NCBI RefSeq assembly: GCF_017876435.1
Contig: NZ_JAGIOA010000001.1
Coordinates: forward strand, 434,001 to 498,000
Direction of reading: 5' to 3'
From: Microbacterium phyllosphaerae
Lineage (GTDB): Bacteria; Actinomycetota; Actinomycetes; Actinomycetales; Microbacteriaceae
DNA: 64,000 bases
Part shown: positions 51,443-59,784 of the stretch, in pieces
Position numbering within the stretch: the first letter of the stretch is position 1
Layout of the letters: every line of letters begins with the position of its first letter
Program-made: the position numbers and the translations under genes
The notes under the pieces: generated by a model
Databases searched by the model: none
What the model was told of the DNA's origin: nothing
The model's input: only the letters and a program-made list of their open reading frames with translations

Positions 51443-51970
51443 ATGAGCGATCACCAGATCAGGGATGCCGAGACCGCCGATCTCGAGGCCATCACGGCCA
51501 TCCACAACGATGCGGTGCTCACCACGACCGCCATCTGGAACGAAGAGGCTGTGACGGTCGAGGACCGCGCCGCCTGGCTCGCCGAGCGCACCGCCCGCAG
51601 CTATCCCGTGCTCGTCGCCGTCGATGACACCGGGGTACTGGGCTACGCGACGTTCGGCGACTGGCGCCCGCACAGCGGCTACCGCCACACCGTCGAGCAC
51701 TCGGTCTACGTGCGCGACGGTCAGCGCGGCCGAGGCATCGGCAAGGCTCTCATGATCGAGCTCATCCACCGCGCCCGCGCACTCGGCAAGCACGTCATGG
51801 TCGCCGCGATCGAGAGCAGCAACACGGGCTCGATCATCATGCACAAGCGCCTCGACTTCATGCAGGTCGGGCGGATGCCGCAGGTCGGCGCCAAGTTCGA
51901 CCGCTGGCTCGACCTCACGTTCCTGCAACTGGTGCTCGACGAGCGTCCCTTCCCCGACGAGATCCGATGA
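51443..51970 (+). CDS. GNAT acetyltransferase, phosphinothricin-acetyltransferase-like
   Basis: A 175-residue acetyltransferase. Residues 5-160 carry the GNAT fold: IRDAETADLEAITAIHNDAVLTTTAIWNEEAVT and EHSVYVRDGQRGRGIGKALMIELIHRA (CoA-binding motif near 95), FMQVGRMPQVGAKFDRWLDL near 150. The pattern is that of PAT/bar-like N-acetyltransferases acting on L-methionine-derived toxins. The ATG at 51443 is eight bases after GGAG. Its TGA overlaps the pnuC ATG. Confidence 0.85.
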   Translation: MSDHQIRDAETADLEAITAIHNDAVLTTTAIWNEEAVTVEDRAAWLAERTARSYPVLVAVDDTGVLGYATFGDWRPHSGYRHTVEHSVYVRDGQRGRGIGKALMIELIHRARALGKHVMVAAIESSNTGSIIMHKRLDFMQVGRMPQVGAKFDRWLDLTFLQLVLDERPFPDEIR

Positions 51971-52698
51971 ACGCCCTGCTCTGGCTCGCCGACGCCTTCA
52001 ACTCGCAGTGGGTGCTTCCGGGCGGTCAGGTGCTGCTGGTGCGCGAGGTGGTCGGCAACGTCTTCGGCCTCGCCAGCGCACTCGGCGGCATGCAGCGCAA
52101 GATCTGGGCGTGGCCGGTCGGCATCGTCGGCAACCTGCTGTTGCTCACGGTCTTCCTCGGCTCCATCCTCAACCCCGACCACGAGCTGCCACATCTGCTC
52201 GGCCAGGCCGGCCGCCAGGTCATGTTCATCGTCGTGGCGATCTACGGCTGGGTGCGCTGGCGGCAGGCCTCGTCGAACGGCGGCCGTGTGACGCCGCGAT
52301 GGGCACCGAACAGCGCCCGCATCGGCCTGGTGCTCGTCATGGTGATCGGCACGATCGCCCTCACTCCCCTCTTCCGTGCGCTCGGCTCGTGGGAGCCCGT
52401 GTGGGCGGACGCGTGGACCTTCGTCGGATCCCTGCTCGCCACCTACGGCATGGCCAAGGGCTGGACGGAGTTCTGGCTCATCTGGATCGCGGTCGATGTG
52501 GTCGGCGTGCCGCTGCTGTTCAGCTCGGGCTTCTACGCCACCGGGCTCATGTACGTGTTCTACGGCGTCTTCACCGCGGTCGGCTTCGTCGTCTGGTGCC
52601 GCGCGCAGGCGAACGCGAAACCCCAGGTCGAGACGATCATGCCCGATCCTCGGCCGATCACCTCCACGGTGAAGACCGTCGACGGCGATCACCACTGA
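51967..52698 (+). CDS. pnuC: Nicotinamide riboside transporter PnuC-like
   Basis: A 243-residue membrane protein with about seven helices of the PnuC (SWEET-like) fold, e.g. GNVFGLASALGGMQRKIWAWPVGIVGNLLLLTVF and YGWVRWRQASSNGG. Members take up nicotinamide riboside by facilitated diffusion for NAD synthesis. The ATG overlaps the GNAT stop (ATGA). No NAD-biosynthesis gene adjoins, so its substrate is inferred. Confidence 0.85.
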   Translation: MNALLWLADAFNSQWVLPGGQVLLVREVVGNVFGLASALGGMQRKIWAWPVGIVGNLLLLTVFLGSILNPDHELPHLLGQAGRQVMFIVVAIYGWVRWRQASSNGGRVTPRWAPNSARIGLVLVMVIGTIALTPLFRALGSWEPVWADAWTFVGSLLATYGMAKGWTEFWLIWIAVDVVGVPLLFSSGFYATGLMYVFYGVFTAVGFVVWCRAQANAKPQVETIMPDPRPITSTVKTVDGDHH

Positions 52699-52700
52699 CC

Positions 52701-52763
52701 CTTTCGAGTAGCTCACTTTGCAGTTCAGACCGGGTCGACACTGCAAAGTGAGCGATTCGAAGG
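52701..52763. terminator. Long hairpin after pnuC
   Basis: GCTCACTTTGCAGT (52711-52724) and ACTGCAAAGTGAGC (52740-52753) form a perfect 14-bp stem; outside a 3+3 internal loop another TTCGA/TCGAA stem of 5 bp extends it (52703-52761). It lies directly after the pnuC stop. Confidence 0.65.
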
Positions 52764-52843
52764 CGTGGGGGCAGCGGTCCGAATGTGTCGGCGCATGTCG
52801 CGCAGGGTGGCCGGGCGGCCGATCGACGGGTTTGCTTGACCGC

Positions 52844-54229
52844 ATGACCCGTCAGATCCGCTTCAACGCCTTCGACATGAACTGCGTCGCCCACCAGTCG
52901 TCCGGTCTGTGGCGGCACCCTGACGACCGCTCGCGCCAGTACAACACCATCTCGTACTGGACCGACCTCGCCAAGCTTCTCGAGAGCGCGACCTTCGACG
53001 GCATCTTCATCGCAGACGTCCTCGGCACGTACGACGTGTACGGCGGCACGAACGAGGCGGCGATCCGCAACGGCGCGCAGGTGCCGGTGAACGACCCGAT
53101 CCTGCTCGTGAGCGCCATGGCCGCGGTCACCGAACACCTCGGCTTCGGCATCACGGCGGGCACCGCGTTCGAGCATCCGTATCCGTTCGCCCGCCGACTG
53201 AGCACGCTCGACCACCTGACCAACGGACGCGTCGGATGGAACGTCGTGACCGGATACCTGCCCAGCGCCGCCCGCAACATGGGTCAGCACGACCAGCTCG
53301 CTCACGACGACCGCTACGACCACGCCGACGAGTACGTCGAGGTGCTCTACAAGCTGTGGGAGGGCTCGTGGGAAGACGACGCGGTCGTCGAAGACCGCGA
53401 GCGCGGCATCTTCACCGATCCGGCGAAGGTGCACCCGATCGGCCATGAGGGCAAGCACTTCAGCGTTCCCGGCATCCACATCTCCGAGCCGTCGCCGCAG
53501 CGCACCCCGGTCATCTACCAGGCGGGAGCCAGCCCCCGCGGCGTGCGCTTCGCCTCGGAGAACGCCGAGGCGATCTTCGTCGCCGCCCCCTCGAAGGAGG
53601 TGCTCTCCGGCACCGTCAAGCGCATCCGCGACGCGCTGGAGGATGCCGGTCGCGACCGCTACGACGCGAAGATCTACACGCTGCTGACCGTGATCACCGG
53701 GGCGACGAGCGAGGATGCCGCGGCGAAGCACGCCGAGTACCTCTCGTACGCGAGCCCCGAGGGCGCGCTGACGTTCATGTCGGGATGGATGGGCGTCGAC
53801 CTGTCGCAGTACGCGGAGGACGAGCCCGTGGGCAACGTCGAGTCGAACGCGATCCAGTCGGTGCTGCAGCACCTGAAGGAAGAGGCCGACCTCGGACGCG
53901 AGTGGACCGTCGGCGACTTCGGCCGCCACAACGCGATCGGCGGGCTCGGCCCGACCATCGTCGGATCGGGCGTCGAGATCGCCGACGAGTTGCAATCGTG
54001 GGTCGCCGAGACCGACATCGACGGCTTCAACCTCGCCTATGCGGTGACCCCCGGCACGTGGCAGGACGTCATCGAGCACGTCATCCCGGTGCTGCGCGAG
54101 CGCGGCGTCTACCCCGAGGAGTATGCGCCCGGCACGCTCCGCAACAAGCTGCAGGGCAAGGGCGACCGCGTGCAGGACACGCATCGTGCCGCGCGCTACC
54201 GCGTGGGGGCGAACGCTCCCGTCGCCTGA
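52844..54229 (+). CDS. LLM class flavin-dependent monooxygenase (NtaA/SnaA/DszA-like)
   Basis: A 461-residue bacterial luciferase-like monooxygenase. The TIM-barrel features: RQIRFNAFDMNCVAHQSSGLWRHPDDRSRQYN, FIADVLGTYDVYGG and LSTLDHLTNGRVGWNVVTGYLPSAARNMG near residue 130 are typical of the NtaA/SnaA/DszA group, using FMNH2 to oxygenate small S- or N-compounds. No reductase or ABC transporter adjoins. The ATG at 52844 is chosen; ribosome-binding site is weak. Confidence 0.9.
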   Translation: MTRQIRFNAFDMNCVAHQSSGLWRHPDDRSRQYNTISYWTDLAKLLESATFDGIFIADVLGTYDVYGGTNEAAIRNGAQVPVNDPILLVSAMAAVTEHLGFGITAGTAFEHPYPFARRLSTLDHLTNGRVGWNVVTGYLPSAARNMGQHDQLAHDDRYDHADEYVEVLYKLWEGSWEDDAVVEDRERGIFTDPAKVHPIGHEGKHFSVPGIHISEPSPQRTPVIYQAGASPRGVRFASENAEAIFVAAPSKEVLSGTVKRIRDALEDAGRDRYDAKIYTLLTVITGATSEDAAAKHAEYLSYASPEGALTFMSGWMGVDLSQYAEDEPVGNVESNAIQSVLQHLKEEADLGREWTVGDFGRHNAIGGLGPTIVGSGVEIADELQSWVAETDIDGFNLAYAVTPGTWQDVIEHVIPVLRERGVYPEEYAPGTLRNKLQGKGDRVQDTHRAARYRVGANAPVA

Positions 54230-54246
54230 TCAGCGCTCCGGGTGCG

Positions 54247-54426
54247 TCACTCGGCTTTCGAGCTGAACAGGCCTCGGAGCATGAGGAACACCACGGCGGC
54301 CACGACCAGCACGATCGCGAGCTTTGCGATGAACCAGAGGATCGAGAACAGCGCGCTGACGATCCACCAGGCGATCACCACGGCGAGGATGACGCCGACG
54401 ATGGTCCAGAGCGAGTTCTTGTTCAT
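54247..54426 (-). CDS. 59-residue membrane protein
   Basis: A short ORF of 59 codons: MNKNSLWTIVGVILAVVIAWW, then ALFSILWFIAKLAIVLVVAAVV, ending LRGLFSSKAE. Two hydrophobic helices separated by a Trp-containing hinge suggest a small inner-membrane protein. ATG at 54426; a GGAGCC sits upstream. It is divergent from the diiron-enzyme gene and convergent with the flavin monooxygenase gene. Confidence 0.75.
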   Translation of the reverse strand: MNKNSLWTIVGVILAVVIAWWIVSALFSILWFIAKLAIVLVVAAVVFLMLRGLFSSKAE

Positions 54427-54571
54427 GGCTCCAGCCTAGGCGGCTCGACAGACGTCGCAGATCCGGACCGTTGAGGGCACCATCCCCCACACGGTGCGTT
54501 CCGTCAATCCCCTTCCCGCACGGGAGGAACCGGGGTGAGAGTGAGAGCATCCGATCTTTGGGAGCTCTTCC

Positions 54572-55612
54572 ATGTCAGCGCCAGCACTCACCCCCTCCGC
54601 ACTTCATGGCGTCACCGCGCGTGGACCGCTCAGCGACGCCGTCATCCGTCGCCTGACCGGAGGTGACGACGTCGGTCTCGGCGCCGAGGTCGCGACCGCT
54701 CTGGCGGCGACGGCCGATGTGGTGCGCGACGACGACATCCAGCTCGCACTGTTCGTGCTCTATGCCTCGTCGTACGGCTCGCTCCCGGACCTCGACCCGA
54801 GTCTCGAGTGGGATGCGGGCGTCGTCGCCGCGCGGGGCCTTCTCGAGCAGGCGTTCGAGCGGGCTCTGCGGGCGACCGTTCCGATGCCCGATCTGCCCGA
54901 ACCGACCGTGGATGCCGTCGGCCGAGCCCTCTTCGCCCTCGCTGACGCCGACACCGGTCCGAGCCTGTCGCGGTACGTCGCGAAGAAGGCGACCGACGAC
55001 CAGATGCACGAGTTCTTCATGCAGCGCTCGATCTACACGTTGCGCGAGGCCGACCCGCACTCCTGGGCGATCCCCCGCCTCAGCGGTCGCGCGAAGGCGG
55101 CGCTCGTCGAGATCCAGTCCGACGAGTACGGCGCCGGGCGCCCCGACCGGGTGCACGCGACGATCTTCGCCCGTGCGATGCGCGGCGCCGGGCTGGATGA
55201 CACCTACGGCGGGTACGTCGACGACGTGCCGGCGATCACCCTCGCTTCGCTCAACTCGATGTCGATGTTCGGCCTCAACCGGCGCCTCGTCGGGGCGATC
55301 GTCGGGCACCTCGCCGCGTTCGAGATGACCTCGTCGATCCCCAACCGGCTCTACGCGGACGGCCTCCGGCGCCTCGGATTCACGGAGGATGTCACCGACT
55401 ACTTCGACGAGCACGTCGAGGCCGATGCCGTGCATGAGCAGATCGCGGCGCGCGACCTCGCGGGTGGGCTGGCGGAGGACCGCCCCGAGCTGCTGGCCGA
55501 CATCATGTTCGGAGCATCCGCCTGCCTCACGGTCGACGGCTGGGCCGCGGGTCACATGCTCGACTCATGGATGCGCGGCGAATCGTCACTGCGTCAGCGG
55601 GACGCACGATGA
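54572..55612 (+). CDS. Iron-containing redox enzyme family protein (haem-oxygenase-like fold)
   Basis: A 346-residue protein of the haem-oxygenase-like diiron (HDO) superfamily. Helical bundle with iron ligands suggested by ALVEIQSDEYGAGRPDRVHATIF (E..x..DE.. near residue 190), HLAAFEMTSS near 245 and DEHVEADAVHEQ (H...D..H, near 278). HDO enzymes use a diiron centre to oxidise or cleave small substrates. It overlaps the CDGSH gene by four bases (ATGA), so they likely work together. Confidence 0.8.
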   Translation: MSAPALTPSALHGVTARGPLSDAVIRRLTGGDDVGLGAEVATALAATADVVRDDDIQLALFVLYASSYGSLPDLDPSLEWDAGVVAARGLLEQAFERALRATVPMPDLPEPTVDAVGRALFALADADTGPSLSRYVAKKATDDQMHEFFMQRSIYTLREADPHSWAIPRLSGRAKAALVEIQSDEYGAGRPDRVHATIFARAMRGAGLDDTYGGYVDDVPAITLASLNSMSMFGLNRRLVGAIVGHLAAFEMTSSIPNRLYADGLRRLGFTEDVTDYFDEHVEADAVHEQIAARDLAGGLAEDRPELLADIMFGASACLTVDGWAAGHMLDSWMRGESSLRQRDAR

Positions 55613-55815
55613 GCGCGCACCAGGATGCCGTGACGATCACCGCCTACCCGGACGGGCCGCTGCTCGTGCGCGGTGCCGCCGTGCTCGAGACCTCCGACGG
55701 CGAGCCGATCGAGGTGACGCGGCGCACCGTGGCGCTGTGCCGCTGCGGGCTCTCGACCATCAAGCCGTTCTGCGACGGCACTCACAAGGCGTCGGGGTTC
55801 CGCACCGACGCCTGA
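55609..55815 (+). CDS. CDGSH iron-sulfur domain protein
   Basis: A 68-residue single CDGSH domain. The [2Fe-2S] motif CRCGLSTIKPFCDGTHKASGF (about residues 43-63) has the 3Cys-1His ligands (C43, C45, C54, H58-like). It is a small redox or Fe-S-transfer protein, here coupled to the HDO-type enzyme; it may supply electrons or iron. Start ATG at 55609. Confidence 0.9.
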   Translation: MSAHQDAVTITAYPDGPLLVRGAAVLETSDGEPIEVTRRTVALCRCGLSTIKPFCDGTHKASGFRTDA

Positions 55816-55820
55816 CCTTC

Positions 55821-55866
55821 GGGTCGTCGGTCGTCGGTCGCGCCGTCGGTCGGTCCGTCGGTCGCG
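55821..55866. repeat. Short GTCGGTC repeats
   Basis: The 3'-flank of the CDGSH gene contains about six copies of (C)GTCGGTC or GTCGTCGGTC-like units in 46 bases. Probably simple-sequence slippage; no coding potential. Confidence 0.55.
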
Positions 55867-55869
55867 AGA

Positions 55870-56406
55870 TCAGTGCCCGACTGCGGGCAGGCATCCGCCG
55901 TCCATGATGACTCCGCCGATCTCGACCGTGAGAAGCTCGGCCGAGACCTCGCCGAAGATGCAGCCGCCCTCCGGAGCCGCTGCACCGAACGCGACGGCGC
56001 GCTCGTCGCCCAGCGTCTGGACGTCGGCGAGACCGGCATCCGCGAACACCGCCTGCACCGCCTCGACCGACAGGTCTCCTGCCGTGCGGAGCGTCTCGAG
56101 TCCGGTGCGGACGTCATTCGCCGGCTTCTCGGCGGCGTCTCGGCTCTCGGCCGAGAGCTCCATCCGATCGCGGTAGCGGTCGTTCTGCGCCATCGCGTTG
56201 TCGGGGTCGTACGGCGCGCAGTCCGGCGGCAGATCGACCCCTTCGACCTGCGGGCAGGCCGCCGTGGGAGTCGGGCTCGGGCTCGCGGACGGCGACGCCC
56301 CGAGCGGAGTCGGGCCCGCGATCGCGCACCCTGTGAGCAAAGTCGTCATGGCGATGACGAGAAGCAGACGCGCGCCTCTCGACCTGTCCCCCCGGATTCC
56401 GGTCAT
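55870..56406 (-). CDS. Secreted lipoprotein
   Basis: A 178-residue lipoprotein. The signal ends in the lipobox LLTGC near residue 23; a Pro/Ser-rich linker follows (about 30-48). The mature domain has three further cysteines (CPQVEGVDLPPDC, GGCIFGEV, GGCLPAVGH) that could form disulfides. No family is recognised. It is divergent from the two-component system. Confidence 0.7.
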   Translation of the reverse strand: MTGIRGDRSRGARLLLVIAMTTLLTGCAIAGPTPLGASPSASPSPTPTAACPQVEGVDLPPDCAPYDPDNAMAQNDRYRDRMELSAESRDAAEKPANDVRTGLETLRTAGDLSVEAVQAVFADAGLADVQTLGDERAVAFGAAAPEGGCIFGEVSAELLTVEIGGVIMDGGCLPAVGH

Positions 56407-56469
56407 CCCCTCATGCAACCACAGGCGGGCACGCGGGCCAACCCTCCTCTCCCGCGGGTCCGCCCTCGC

Positions 56470-56487
56470 TTCAGCGCGGATTCAGCG
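56470..56487 (+). promoter_or_regulatory. TTCAG direct repeats upstream of the response regulator gene
   Basis: TTCAGCG occurs at 56470 and 56481, 11 bases apart (one helical turn), 23-39 bases before the response-regulator ATG. The same half-site with 10-11-base spacing lies before the PepSY gene. Confidence 0.5.
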
Positions 56488-56508
56488 TGCGCCCGCCAGA
56501 CTGGGTGA

Positions 56509-57186
56509 ATGCGGATCCTGGTGGTTGACGACGAGGTGCGGTTGGCCGACGCCGTCCGCCGGGGGCTCGAGGCCGAGGGCTTCGCGGTCGACGTCGCGAA
56601 CAACGGTGTCGACGGGCTGTGGCGAGCGCGCGAGACCCGATACGACGCGATCGTGCTCGACCTGATGATGCCGGGCATGAGCGGCTGGAAGGTGTGCGAG
56701 GCGCTGAGCGCCGAGGAGAACTGGACCCCGGTGCTCATGCTCACCGCGAAGGACGGCGAGTGGGATCAGGTCGAGGCCCTCGAGACGGGCGCCGACGACT
56801 ACGTCACCAAGCCGTTCTCGTTCGCGATCCTCGTCGCGCGCATCCGCGCTCTCGTCCGGCGCGGTGCCGTCGCACGACCCGCCGTGCTCGAAGCCGGCGA
56901 TCTGCGGCTCGACCCCTCTTCCCACCATGTGTGGCGCGGCGAGACGCCGGTCACCCTGACCGCCCGTGAGTTCGCCGTGCTCGAGCATCTGATGCGCCAC
57001 CGCGGTCAGGTGCTGTCGAAGCGCTCGCTGATCGAGGGCGTGTGGGACGACGACTTCGACGGAGACCCGAACATCGTCGAGGTGTACGTCGGACACCTGC
57101 GCCGCAAGCTCGACAAACCCTTCGGACGTGAGGCCATCGAGACGATCCGCGGCGCGGGCTACCGATTGGCGGCCGACGGTGGCTAG
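56509..57186 (+). CDS. OmpR-family response regulator
   Basis: A 225-residue response regulator. The receiver has D-D at residues 7-8 (VVDDEVRLADAV), phosphoacceptor Asp near 51 (VLDLMMPGMSGW) and Lys near 101 (YVTKPFSFAI); the C-terminal winged helix (about 130-222) ends EAIETIRGAGYRLAADGG. It is likely phosphorylated by the adjacent kinase. It overlaps the kinase start by eight bases. It resembles TcrA/MprA-type PepSY-linked regulators. Confidence 0.93.
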   Translation: MRILVVDDEVRLADAVRRGLEAEGFAVDVANNGVDGLWRARETRYDAIVLDLMMPGMSGWKVCEALSAEENWTPVLMLTAKDGEWDQVEALETGADDYVTKPFSFAILVARIRALVRRGAVARPAVLEAGDLRLDPSSHHVWRGETPVTLTAREFAVLEHLMRHRGQVLSKRSLIEGVWDDDFDGDPNIVEVYVGHLRRKLDKPFGREAIETIRGAGYRLAADGG

Positions 57187-58510
57187 CCGTCCGTGGAAGT
57201 CCGTGCGGGCCAGGACGACGCTCGGCGCGACCCTCGTCGTGGCTGTCGCGCTGCTGATCGGGGCGTTCTCGTTCTACGGCATCCTGAGCTCCAGCATCCA
57301 TGCCAGCGCTGAGCGCGCCGCCGAGCAGCGACTCGAGGAGCTGACCGAGCGTCTCGACGGACCCGGTGGCGGCCCCGGTGGCAGCCGGGGAATCGACACC
57401 CTCGACGACGAACTCGTGCAGATCATCGGGTCCGACGGGTCGATCCGCTCGGCGAGCGAGGATGCCCGCGACGACCTGGGATCGAGCGCGCTGCCCATCA
57501 CGGATGATCCGCGGACGGTGAGGATCGACGGCAAGCCGATGCTGGTCGTGTCCGACGACATCGGCGACGACCAGACCCTCGTCCTCGCCGTGCCGATCGA
57601 GGACGACGACGAGACGCTGTCGACGGTCGCCCTGCTGCTCGCGATCGCCCTGCCCCTGCTGCTCGTGCTCGTCGCCGTCACGACCTGGCTCGTGGTGGGC
57701 CGTGCACTGAAGCCGGTCACGCGCATCCGCGAGGAGGTCGACGGCATCACCGCCGAACGCCTGCACAACCGGGTCGAGGTGCCGCCGTCATCCGACGAGA
57801 TCGCTGCCCTCGCGACCACGATGAACAGGATGCTCGACCGGCTCGACGCCTCGGCGACGGCTCAGCGACGTTTCGTCTCGGATGCCTCGCACGAGCTGCG
57901 ATCGCCCCTCGCGACGATCCGGCAGCATGCCGAGCTGGCGCAGACGCACCCCGCCACGACGAGCATCGACGAGCTCGCCGATGTCGTCTCCGACGAGGGT
58001 CTTCGACTGCAGGGCATCGTCGAGTCGCTGCTGCTGCTCGCACGCCTCGACGAGGGCGGCGGCACGCACGACGAGTCGATCGACCTCGACGATCTGGCTC
58101 TCGGCGAGGTACGCCGGCTGAGGGCGCGAGGAGTCGATGTCGACGGCTCCGGCATCCATGCGGCCCGCGTCGAGGGCGACCCGCGGCTGCTGGGACAGCT
58201 GCTGCGCAACCTCGCCGACAACGCGGCGCGGCACAGCGCCGGGCGCGTCGCGATCAGCGTGATCCCGCAGGATACCTGGGTGTTCGTGACCGTCGAGGAC
58301 GACGGCGCGGGAGTGCCGGTCGACGAGCGCGAGCGCATCTTCGAGCGCTTCGTGAGACTCGACGAGGCCCGCAGCAGGGATGCCGGCGGCAGCGGGCTCG
58401 GTCTCGCCATCGTTCAGGGCATCGCCACGGCGAGCGGTGGAACCGTGTCTGTGGATGCCTCGCGCTGGGGCGGCGCCCGGTTCGTGGTGGCGCTGCCGCT
58501 CTCGGACTGA
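57179..58510 (+). CDS. Sensor histidine kinase
   Basis: A 443-residue membrane-bound kinase. Two helices (about 12-35 and 152-178) border an extracytoplasmic sensor domain of about 115 residues rich in Asp/Glu/Gly. A HAMP region follows (about 180-232), then the H-box DASHELRSPLATIRQHAELA, N-box NLADNAARHS and GGSGLGLAIVQGIATASGG. The GTG at 57179 overlaps the regulator stop. Sensed signal unknown. Acidic sensor domain suggests a cation or antimicrobial peptide. Confidence 0.92.
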   Translation: MASRPWKSVRARTTLGATLVVAVALLIGAFSFYGILSSSIHASAERAAEQRLEELTERLDGPGGGPGGSRGIDTLDDELVQIIGSDGSIRSASEDARDDLGSSALPITDDPRTVRIDGKPMLVVSDDIGDDQTLVLAVPIEDDDETLSTVALLLAIALPLLLVLVAVTTWLVVGRALKPVTRIREEVDGITAERLHNRVEVPPSSDEIAALATTMNRMLDRLDASATAQRRFVSDASHELRSPLATIRQHAELAQTHPATTSIDELADVVSDEGLRLQGIVESLLLLARLDEGGGTHDESIDLDDLALGEVRRLRARGVDVDGSGIHAARVEGDPRLLGQLLRNLADNAARHSAGRVAISVIPQDTWVFVTVEDDGAGVPVDERERIFERFVRLDEARSRDAGGSGLGLAIVQGIATASGGTVSVDASRWGGARFVVALPLSD

Positions 58511-58514
58511 CGGT

Positions 58515-58553
58515 TCCTGAAGACCTCTTCAGGAGGCTTCAGGGTGGCTTCAG
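58515..58553. promoter_or_regulatory. Hairpin and three TTCAG repeats upstream of the PepSY gene
   Basis: TCCTGAAGA-CC-TCTTCAGGA (58515-58534) is a perfect 9-2-9 palindrome five bases after the kinase stop. TTCAG recurs at 58528, 58538 and 58549 (10 and 11 bases apart). Matches the repeats before the response-regulator gene, so it is probably both a terminator and the regulator's binding site. Confidence 0.6.
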
Positions 58554-58576
58554 CACCCGCGCGAGAGCATCGGATC

Positions 58577-59422
58577 ATGAACGACAAGAACTCGACTCCC
58601 GACCAGACGCCCGAGAACCTGCCCGCAGGCACCACTCCCCCGGCTCCCCCCGCACCGCCGGCCCCCGCTCCGGCATCCGAGGCCGAGACGGTGCCTGTCG
58701 CTCCGCTCGCCTCCGACCCGGCATCCGCCCCGGCAGCCCCCGCCGCCGCACCCGCGAAGCCCGGACGCAAGCGTGCCCTCCTGATCGGCGGCGGGATCGC
58801 CGCGGCCGTGGTGCTCCTCGGTGGCGGTGTGGCGATCGGAGCGGCCGTCGGCGACGATTTCGGTGACGACGACGACCGCGGATCGATCTCGGACGGCCCC
58901 CGCGGCGATGACGACCGAGGCGGACAGCCCGGCGATGACCGCGGTGGAGACCGCGATGACCGGGGCGATGACCAGGGCGACGCGCCCCAGGGCGGCGGCC
59001 CCGTCACCGGAATCGGCACCGACTCGGCCGACGAGCTCGTCGCGATCGCGGATGCCGCCCGCGGCGCCGCCGAGGGCGACGTCACCTCGATCGACGCGAA
59101 GCGCGACGGAACGTGGGAGGTGCAGCTGACCGCCGCGAACGGCAGCGAGACCGAGGTGCGGGTGGATGCCGACCTTGGGACCACCGTCACCTCGACCGAG
59201 CAGGACGACGACTCCGCCCCGACGCAGAAGCTCGACGAGACCGCCATCCGCGCACTCGTGAAGGCCGCACTCGCCGAAGCCGACGGCATGATCACCGACC
59301 TCGACGTCGACAGCGACGGCGCCAGCCCGTACGACGCATCGGTGCTCACGAGCGACAACCGCTCGATCGACATCGACTTCAGCGCCGAGTTCGCCGTCGT
59401 CGGAACCGACACCGACGACTGA
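58577..59422 (+). CDS. PepSY-domain membrane protein
   Basis: A 281-residue protein. An Ala/Pro-rich cytosolic N-terminus (about 1-62), one membrane helix (about 67-90), a very acidic Asp/Gly/Arg linker (about 92-135) and two PepSY-like repeats: SADELVAIADAARGAAEGDVTSIDAKRDGTWEVQL and a second from LDETAIRALVKAALAEADGMITDLDVD. PepSY domains often act as inhibitors or sensors of proteases. It follows the two-component genes with matching binding repeats, so it should be in that regulon. Start ATG at 58577. Confidence 0.8.
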   Translation: MNDKNSTPDQTPENLPAGTTPPAPPAPPAPAPASEAETVPVAPLASDPASAPAAPAAAPAKPGRKRALLIGGGIAAAVVLLGGGVAIGAAVGDDFGDDDDRGSISDGPRGDDDRGGQPGDDRGGDRDDRGDDQGDAPQGGGPVTGIGTDSADELVAIADAARGAAEGDVTSIDAKRDGTWEVQLTAANGSETEVRVDADLGTTVTSTEQDDDSAPTQKLDETAIRALVKAALAEADGMITDLDVDSDGASPYDASVLTSDNRSIDIDFSAEFAVVGTDTDD

Positions 59423-59439
59423 GCGAGCCGCGTCGTTCC

Positions 59440-59473
59440 TCGAGCCGCCGGCCCTTCGGGGTCGGCGGCTCGA
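59440..59473. terminator. Terminator hairpin after the PepSY gene
   Basis: TCGAGCCGCCG (59440-59450) pairs perfectly with CGGCGGCTCGA (59463-59473) around a 12-base loop, 18 bases after the PepSY stop. Confidence 0.75.
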
Positions 59474-59501
59474 CGCATGTCAGGCGGATACCATCGGAGA
59501 C

Positions 59502-59729
59502 ATGACGAATTCCGGTCCGATCGACGACGTCTCCATCGGCGGCGAGATGATCCGCCTCGGTCAGTTCCTGAAGTACTCGGGGCTGCTCGACTCGGGCGGA
59601 GACGCCAAGGAAGTCGTGATCGACGGATTCGTGAAGGTCAACGACGAGGTCGATCGCCGCCGCGGGCGTCAGCTGCACGACGGCGACCTCGTCACCTTCG
59701 AGGGACGAACGGTGCGCGTCCGCCCCTGA
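59502..59729 (+). CDS. S4-domain RNA-binding protein
   Basis: A 75-residue small S4-type protein (YaaA/YlmH-like). MIRLGQFLKYSGLLDSGGDAKEVVIDGFVKVNDEVDRRRGRQLHDGD is the S4 fold: G..A..I..G.V.VN..V..R.GR.L..GD. It probably binds structured RNA such as rRNA or tRNA. ATG at 59502 with GGAGAC upstream. Confidence 0.88.
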   Translation: MTNSGPIDDVSIGGEMIRLGQFLKYSGLLDSGGDAKEVVIDGFVKVNDEVDRRRGRQLHDGDLVTFEGRTVRVRP

Positions 59730-59784
59730 GCGATCGGCGACCGCGCCCAGCCCGGCCATATCGAACGGCGCGCATACTTCACGT

